Source: Molossus alvarezi (Eukaryota > Chordata > Mammalia > Chiroptera > Molossidae). Taken from it: a stretch of DNA of 64,000 nucleotides. Each line of letters starts with the position of its first letter. Position 1 is the first letter of the stretch. The notes below the pieces were generated by a model. It did no database searches, had not been told where the DNA came from, and saw only the letters and a program-made list of their open reading frames with translations. Below, in pieces: positions 58,690 to 64,000 of this stretch. Where the stretch lies: positions 26,734,708-26,798,707 of the forward strand of contig CM073896.1 in assembly GCA_037176705.1 (NCBI GenBank), in the 5' to 3' direction. A program made the position numbers and the translations under genes.

Positions 58690-59260
58690 AAATGAACGAG
58701 CAGAACAGAAACAGACTCATAGATACAGAGAACATTTTGACAGTTGCCAGATGTAAGAGGAGTTGTAGGGATAGGTGAAAAAGATGAAGGGGCCCTGGCT
58801 GGTTTGGCTTAGCATTTAGAGCGTCGGCCTGTGGTCCAGAGAAACCCGGGTTCAGTTTCCACTAAGGGCGTGTACCTTGGTTGCAGTTTGTCCCCAGCCC
58901 TGGTTAGGTCATGCGGGTGGCAACCACTCGATGTGTCCCTTTCACATCAATGTTTCTCTCTCTCTTTTCCTCTCTCTACTTCCCACTCTATCAGAACAAA
59001 AAATAAAAAAATGTCCTGGGGTGAGAACAAGAAAAAAAAAATTTTTTTAAAGATGAAGGGATTAAAGAAGTACAAATTGGTACCTATAGGACAGTCATAG
59101 GGGTGTAAAAATAGTCATTAATATTGTAATAGCTATGCATAGTGTCTGATGGGTACTAGATTTATTGGGGTGATTACTTCATAAATTATATAACTGTCTA
59201 ATCACTAGGTTGTACACCTAAAACTAATATAATATTGTCAACTGTGATTAAAAAAACAGA
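58690..59260 (+). mobile_element. L1 3'UTR (3' part of a composite L1), split by a SINE
   Basis: 'aacagaaacagactcataga', then 'tacagagaacattttgacag' followed by 'ttgccagatgtaagag', and after the SINE 'attaaagaagtacaaattgg', then 'actaatataatattgtcaac' is an L1 3'UTR like that at 32560-32830. ORF1 and ORF2 are absent between this and the 5'UTR that ends at 58197. Confidence 0.78.
58792..59048 (+). mobile_element. Ves-type SINE inserted in L1 3'UTR
   Basis: Head 'gccctggctggtttggctta' and tail 'tgtcctggggtgaga'. The perfect target duplication aaagatgaaggg is at 58780-58791 and 59049-59060. Confidence 0.95.
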
Positions 59261-59264
59261 ATAT

Positions 59265-59606
59265 CATTTTTTAAAGACAAAAAAAAGGACTAGTAAAACA
59301 TCTCATAAGTCTATTTTGAAAAATAAATGAGACAAATACATGTAGAGTATTTATCTCTGTGCCTAGTTCACAAAATACTTACTATTCCCAATTATTTTGA
59401 TACTTATTTTCAAATGTAAACTACCAACTATGCTATTTTTTTTCTAGATTCTATAATATTGTCTATGATATAATGTTGCAACAATGAATAAATAAATAAA
59501 ATGCTATGCTTCCCAGACTTCATTAGCATGATTGCTTTATACCTTCACGAGATTATACATTTTTAAATACTTTAGCCTAGGATCCTAATAAGAATTATTT
59601 CAGTGA

Positions 59607-59662
<56 letters not shown>

Positions 59663-60948
59663 TTCAGTTATACACCCAGAACAATTTGTAATCTTGGAAT
59701 GATACCTTTTATATAACACTTGATTTAAAAACACTGAAATTACAAGACAGAGATCTAATCTCAACAAATGTATGGGTAGGTCTGAGAAGAAATCTGTGGT
59801 GATTTGAAAAGTTGGCATTTGGGCCAGATCCAACTTAAACTCTTGATCAATTAAAGTTTCTCTATTTAGCATTACATAGAAGAAAAATATGGTTTGATTT
59901 TATCAGAGTTGATGCTATTCTATCACTTTAGTTATAAAAATTAACTAAAAATTTTATTAAAACTTCCAGAGATCTGAAATTCAAAATATGTTTCTCCAAC
60001 ATTTAACTTCATAAGCAGACAGCGTTTGTCCAAAAGTTCTTGTCTGTGTGCCAATAAAACAAAGGTCATAGATGTACCAGCAGAGAGAAGACAAACAAGA
60101 TAAAGATTAATGATATAGTGTGCTGAACACAAAGTTTTATGTATTGGGATATTCTTGGTTTCAATTTTGAGGAAACATGCCCTAATTAAATTCCAACACA
60201 TAACTGATCATTTCAGTGGAAGAAACAGGTTTTACAGGCTCTATCTCAGCTCTGGTTCTCCTAATAAAAGCATATCTAAGACAAAGGTTGACATGTGAGC
60301 AACTTGTCTGGGAACGTATTCACAGGTACCAGGCATGAGGGACAGGGGAATAAAACAGAGAAGTCAAGAAAGAGCTAATACAATATCACTGTTCACTACC
60401 ATAGGAAACTGGTTACTCCATCTCTTAGTAAAAATCTGAGAAGCTTAAGAAATGTGTCTAGACCATCTGTCCATTGGAAGAGAGAGAGAAGCATGTATCC
60501 ATCTGATTCTTTCCCCCACACTTCTAGGTTGTGCATGCATGAGTATGAAAGAGTTCCCATAGATCTCCATGATGTGGTATCAGAGAAGTTCAAGACCACG
60601 AACTGAGAGGCACTCAGTTCAGGTCTGAAGCTCTGAGATGCAGTGACAAGGTGCTATCAGATTCAACTGTATGAAGATGCTGGAAGTCTACAAAGAACTG
60701 AGTACTGTAGCAGTGGTTGGAATAGAAAGTATAGCCAGAGGATTTTAAATGTTGCACAGAAGGTGTCCATATTAATCATCTTCCATAGAAGAAATAGACT
60801 ACTTTCCATAGAGGTAATTACTTTTCCAATCTGTCAACTCATCAAAAGAATAGGTGCCAGGAACAAAATATTGTTTGGAGAATTTTGTACCTGGAAAACA
60901 TGGGTGTTTCAGTATTAGTGTATTGGGAAAGCGTCAATAGAATGAATT
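59265..60948. other. Unassigned AT-rich sequence
   Basis: Apart from the (AT)n tract at 59609-59662, no gene or recognised repeat was found. Frames of 86-91 codons have no known relative. Confidence 0.35.
59609..59662. repeat. (AT)n microsatellite
   Basis: About 26 AT units with one AC interruption near 59650. It is self-complementary, so it can fold as a cruciform. Confidence 0.97.
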
Positions 60949-60959
60949 CAGTTCCTAGT

Positions 60960-61172
60960 CTTTTTTTTTTTTTTCTTAATTTTTTTTTTTTATTGATTTT
61001 AGAGAGAGAGAAAGATAGAAACATTGATGAGAGAGAACATCAATTGGCCACTTCCTACATGCCCCCACTGGGGATTTGGCCCACAACCTGGGCATGTGCC
61101 CTGACCAGGAATCGAACCAGTGACCTCTTGGTGCATGGGTCGATGCTCCACCACTGAGTCACACATGCCAGG
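60960..61172 (-). mobile_element. Second-lineage Ves SINE
   Basis: The complement has head 'gcctggcatgtgtgactcag' and the body 'gggcacatgcccaggttgtg', with a long T-run on + at 60960-60991. Flanks cagttcctagt (60949-60959) and cagtttcctagt (61173-61184) are a near-perfect target duplication. Confidence 0.93.
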
Positions 61173-61184
61173 CAGTTTCCTAGT

Positions 61185-64000
61185 GTTTAACACAATGAGA
61201 CAAAACTTTAAGCAACTTTGTTAAACTAACATTTATTATGAGTTTGTCTTACATGTTAATTTATTAAATGACATTGTATTTTCTTTGAAACTCTTCTGTA
61301 CTGTTAATTTTCATCAACATATTTAATATTGACTAGTCTATGTCAATTTAATTTCTGAGTCACTCAGCAGTTTGGAGCAAAATAATAACCAACCCCTACC
61401 ATGAGGAAAAATTAAGTAAATAAATAGAAAAACAAAACCAAAGAGTAATCCCGAATGCCTCAGCTTCATAATTAATATAAACAAAAACATGTTTAATTGG
61501 TTCTCAAGTGTAAATAACACCAACAGCATATTCACAGCTCACAAATGCAATTTGTGAAACAATTTCACAACAATAAAGGAGGAAAACAAGTTTATCTCAG
61601 CATGCTCCATATTTCAAAGAGAATAAGGAGCTATAACTTTAAGGAAGGCAATTCAGAAAACTCAAGTTACAATAAAAGAAATAAAATCAATTCAACTTTC
61701 CAAGAAAAATTATAAGTAATACTATGTATTATGTTTTATGATACCTTTTAAAAATCTAAAGGAATTTTAATTGAACATTTCTCCTTTCTCAGTTAAAAGA
61801 CAAAAAGATTGTTTCAATTGAAAGAATGCATAAATTCCTATTAACTTGAAAGATTGACTAATTGAATCAATAGTTACTGTCGCTCTTACTGGTGATTGAT
61901 AGCATTTACTGGCATACTTTCGTGAGAGTTCAGCAAATATGACCTACTTCCAATCCTAGAGTAACCTATAGACTCAATTTTTTTGCCATCCTATTCTTGT
62001 AGGCTACTCTGATTAGAAACAGTCTTAAAACTCTGCTTAGGGTGAAACTATCTCTGATGCATCTCCCTCATTATATATTTCCCTTTGACTGGCTATGCCT
62101 TGCCTGGCCTGTCTTCTCATGCAGCTCCCAGTCACTGGGATTGTCTTCCTCATATGCCATCTACCCAGGATTTAAAGGCATGATTTTCAATAATGTAAAA
62201 GGACTTTGTGATGGATTAAACATGGTCAAAAACTATTTAACTCTTCTGTCATTGAGAGATGGTGTTTCTTTTTCCTTCCCAGGGATCTGGGCTGCTTCAA
62301 CCAAAAGAGAATCGTGGACAGCACATGCCAGCCCTAGGCCTGCATCTCAGATAACTGCCAGTCTCTGCCGTGCATGTGGAATTTCCCCGCTACCATATGT
62401 TGAACACCACATAGGATGTTCAACTGCCTTGCTGAAAAGACTATGAGGAAAAGACCTGGGGGGAAGAGGGGGTTCAGCTGTTCCCACTGAGATGTCAGGC
62501 ATATGAGTGAATTCACTTTGTTTACTCCAGATGAAACTAGTTTCCAGTTAAATGTCACCAAGTGGCTCTAATCAATACCAGATGGTGCACAATTACCCAG
62601 CAGACACTGCTTGAGCTGCTGAGCCACAAAGTCATGAGATATAATAAAGATGGGGGGGACACTCAGGGTTAATATAGTTTGTCAACTATCCCCAAACAAT
62701 ATAGTCCTTTTCTTCCCACATGAATGTTCTACAGACTAGCTACTTCAGCATAACATGGAGGAAGGAGTTGTTCTTGTTACTGCTGCTATTTCTTAAATAT
62801 ATGTGACTTGACTCCATTCTTAGGTTATTCCTATTCAATGGAGAAGAGCCCAGAAATATATGCACATCTTATATTCTAACATAAAAAGCTTTCACTGAAG
62901 AAATCTCTAAAACAAACTTGACAGGCATCTACTCTCTGCTTGAACATTCAAATGATAGGGATATATGCATCTGACAAAGGAAACCAGTCTTAATTATGGA
63001 AATGCCTTTGCTGAGGGCAGAAGAGAGTGATTCATAGGTCAAATGTCTCTGAAAAACTCCATGGCAAGAATTCATAGCCACTAATGCTCTGCAATTAATC
63101 GATTCAACTGCATCACATGCTTCTTTAGGTCCAGCTTTGAACTAAGGCTCTTGGTTCAAAATCATAAAAGAAAGAATCCGTTTGGCTCAGTTCACATGTC
63201 TTTGGGCAGGAAAGGCAAACGGGAACACTAAGGTATCACAGTGGTAGTAACTTCGGCTACTGCCCTAAAGCTGGGGAAACCGAGGAAGAGGATAAAATTA
63301 TTAGAATTTGTGGAAGGGATACTACAAAGGAAGATTCAGATCGCTGAGAAAAAAAAAAAAAAGTAGCTTTGATGGCATGGTGCCTCAGGGAGCTGGAAGG
63401 GTGGAACTTAAAGTACGGGACTAGGACACCCTCTGACAAAGAGGTGCTCTGAGCACCGCTACATGAGTGCAGTAACAGAACCGGAACAAACAGAAATAAA
63501 TGAATCAAGTTTAAGATAACTCAAACAATGGGACTACTACTTCATCTGTTCAGACCACTATATTCCTATCACAGATTTGGTGACAGCCATGCCACGCTGT
63601 GAATTTATATTGACCTTGCAATGAACTGCAGGATGTTTTTGTTTGTTTGTTTGTTTTTACGTATGAATCCCTACTCTACTAGTGGTTCATGAACTAGGTT
63701 TCACCCAACTTTTGCTTAGGTAGTTGACCCTTTAAACTCAAGAGCTAAATTAGAATTTATCCACAAAAAATGTTTGTGCTTAGTTTTGGTCATTCTACTG
63801 AGAAGTTTGTGTGTTTGTTTTTTTCTTTTTCCATCTCTGTTATCCAAAACACATTCTCTCTCCCCCAATTTAATTCATTTAAAGCAGTCTGGTGCTCATT
63901 TGCTGGGTCCTCATCTACCCTATATTAATTTCTCTTCACATGATTGATGATAAAAAGCAAAGAAGCAAACTAGATGTGAGTTGAATCATTCACATTTTTT
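61185..64000. other. Unassigned AT-rich sequence
   Basis: No SINE, L1 or gene is recognised to the end of the window. The longest frame, 134 codons at 62042-62446, matches no protein I know. 62280-62660 is GC-richer and may be an unrecognised old repeat. Short (GTTT)n at 63634-63656. Confidence 0.35.

Noticed and set aside
62042..62446. 134-codon frame as a gene
   Set aside because: No known motif, no exon structure, and no CpG-rich promoter upstream. I cannot support it as coding.
1..64000. Endogenous retrovirus or intact viral genes
   Set aside because: No gag, pol or env segment was recognised. The only reverse transcriptase is from LINEs, and the one LTR-like relic at 23730 has no coding region.
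1..64000. Helitron (Helibat) elements, common in vespertilionid bats
   Set aside because: I did not see a convincing TC start with a CTAG-type hairpin end. Absence by eye is weak evidence and I draw no family conclusion from it.

Overview
This window is nuclear DNA from a bat (Chiroptera). The evidence is about 29 copies of tRNA-derived SINEs of the bat Ves type: a tRNA-like head (TGGCTCAG...GTTAGAG and GGTTCGGTTCC), a CT-rich body and a tail such as ATGTCCTC(A/G)GGTGAGGAT. They sit among L1 elements of several ages. I could not settle the bat family. Two SINE lineages are present. One has the 'GCCCTGGCCGGTTTGG' head and a 'GAGGATAAAAA' tail. The other has the 'GGTTGAGCATCAACC' head and an 'AATCAATAAA' tail and looks like vespertilionid Ves.

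I found no functional protein-coding gene, tRNA, rRNA, CRISPR array or intact virus. The window reads as AT-rich intergenic or deep intronic DNA built by layered retrotransposition. The long open frames all belong to transposons or look like chance.

Layout. 1-773: a young L1 3' end with a 5' inversion (twin-priming structure). 1186-4968: old L1 pieces, the last interrupted by three SINEs. 4969-12490: sparse MIR/L2 relics, a 144-bp L1 tail with a perfect 17-bp target duplication, and SINEs. 12490-15790: probably an ancient antisense L1. 16600-19830: a Tigger-like DNA transposon and SINEs. 20486-21271: three SINEs, two inserted one after the other at the same target. 22205-24430: a long antisense L2 and a MaLR-like LTR relic. 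26068-28105: a SINE and an L1 5'UTR. 31130-32860: antisense L2 abutting an internally deleted L1. 33935-36800: a second DNA transposon relic and unassigned sequence with a CpG-retaining patch. 36815-38770: an old L1 hosting a processed RPS24 pseudogene. 43717-49497: a near full-length but dead antisense L1 (5'UTR, ORF1, ORF2, 3'UTR) with a SINE at its 5' terminus. 51390-53212: an old L1 ending in an (AC)n tract. 56705-59260: an L1 5'UTR joined to an L1 3'UTR through nested SINEs. 59600-64000: an (AT)n tract, one SINE and unassigned sequence.

Nothing here works as a pathway. The links are parasitic: L1 machinery moved the L1s and, by its hallmarks (A-rich tails, 10-17 bp target duplications), the SINEs and the RPS24 cDNA. 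I did not find a convincing undescribed system. The best leads are structural: the twin-primed L1, the tandem SINEs at one site, the repeated units in an L1 5'UTR, and a few unassigned patches that keep CpGs in AT-rich surroundings.
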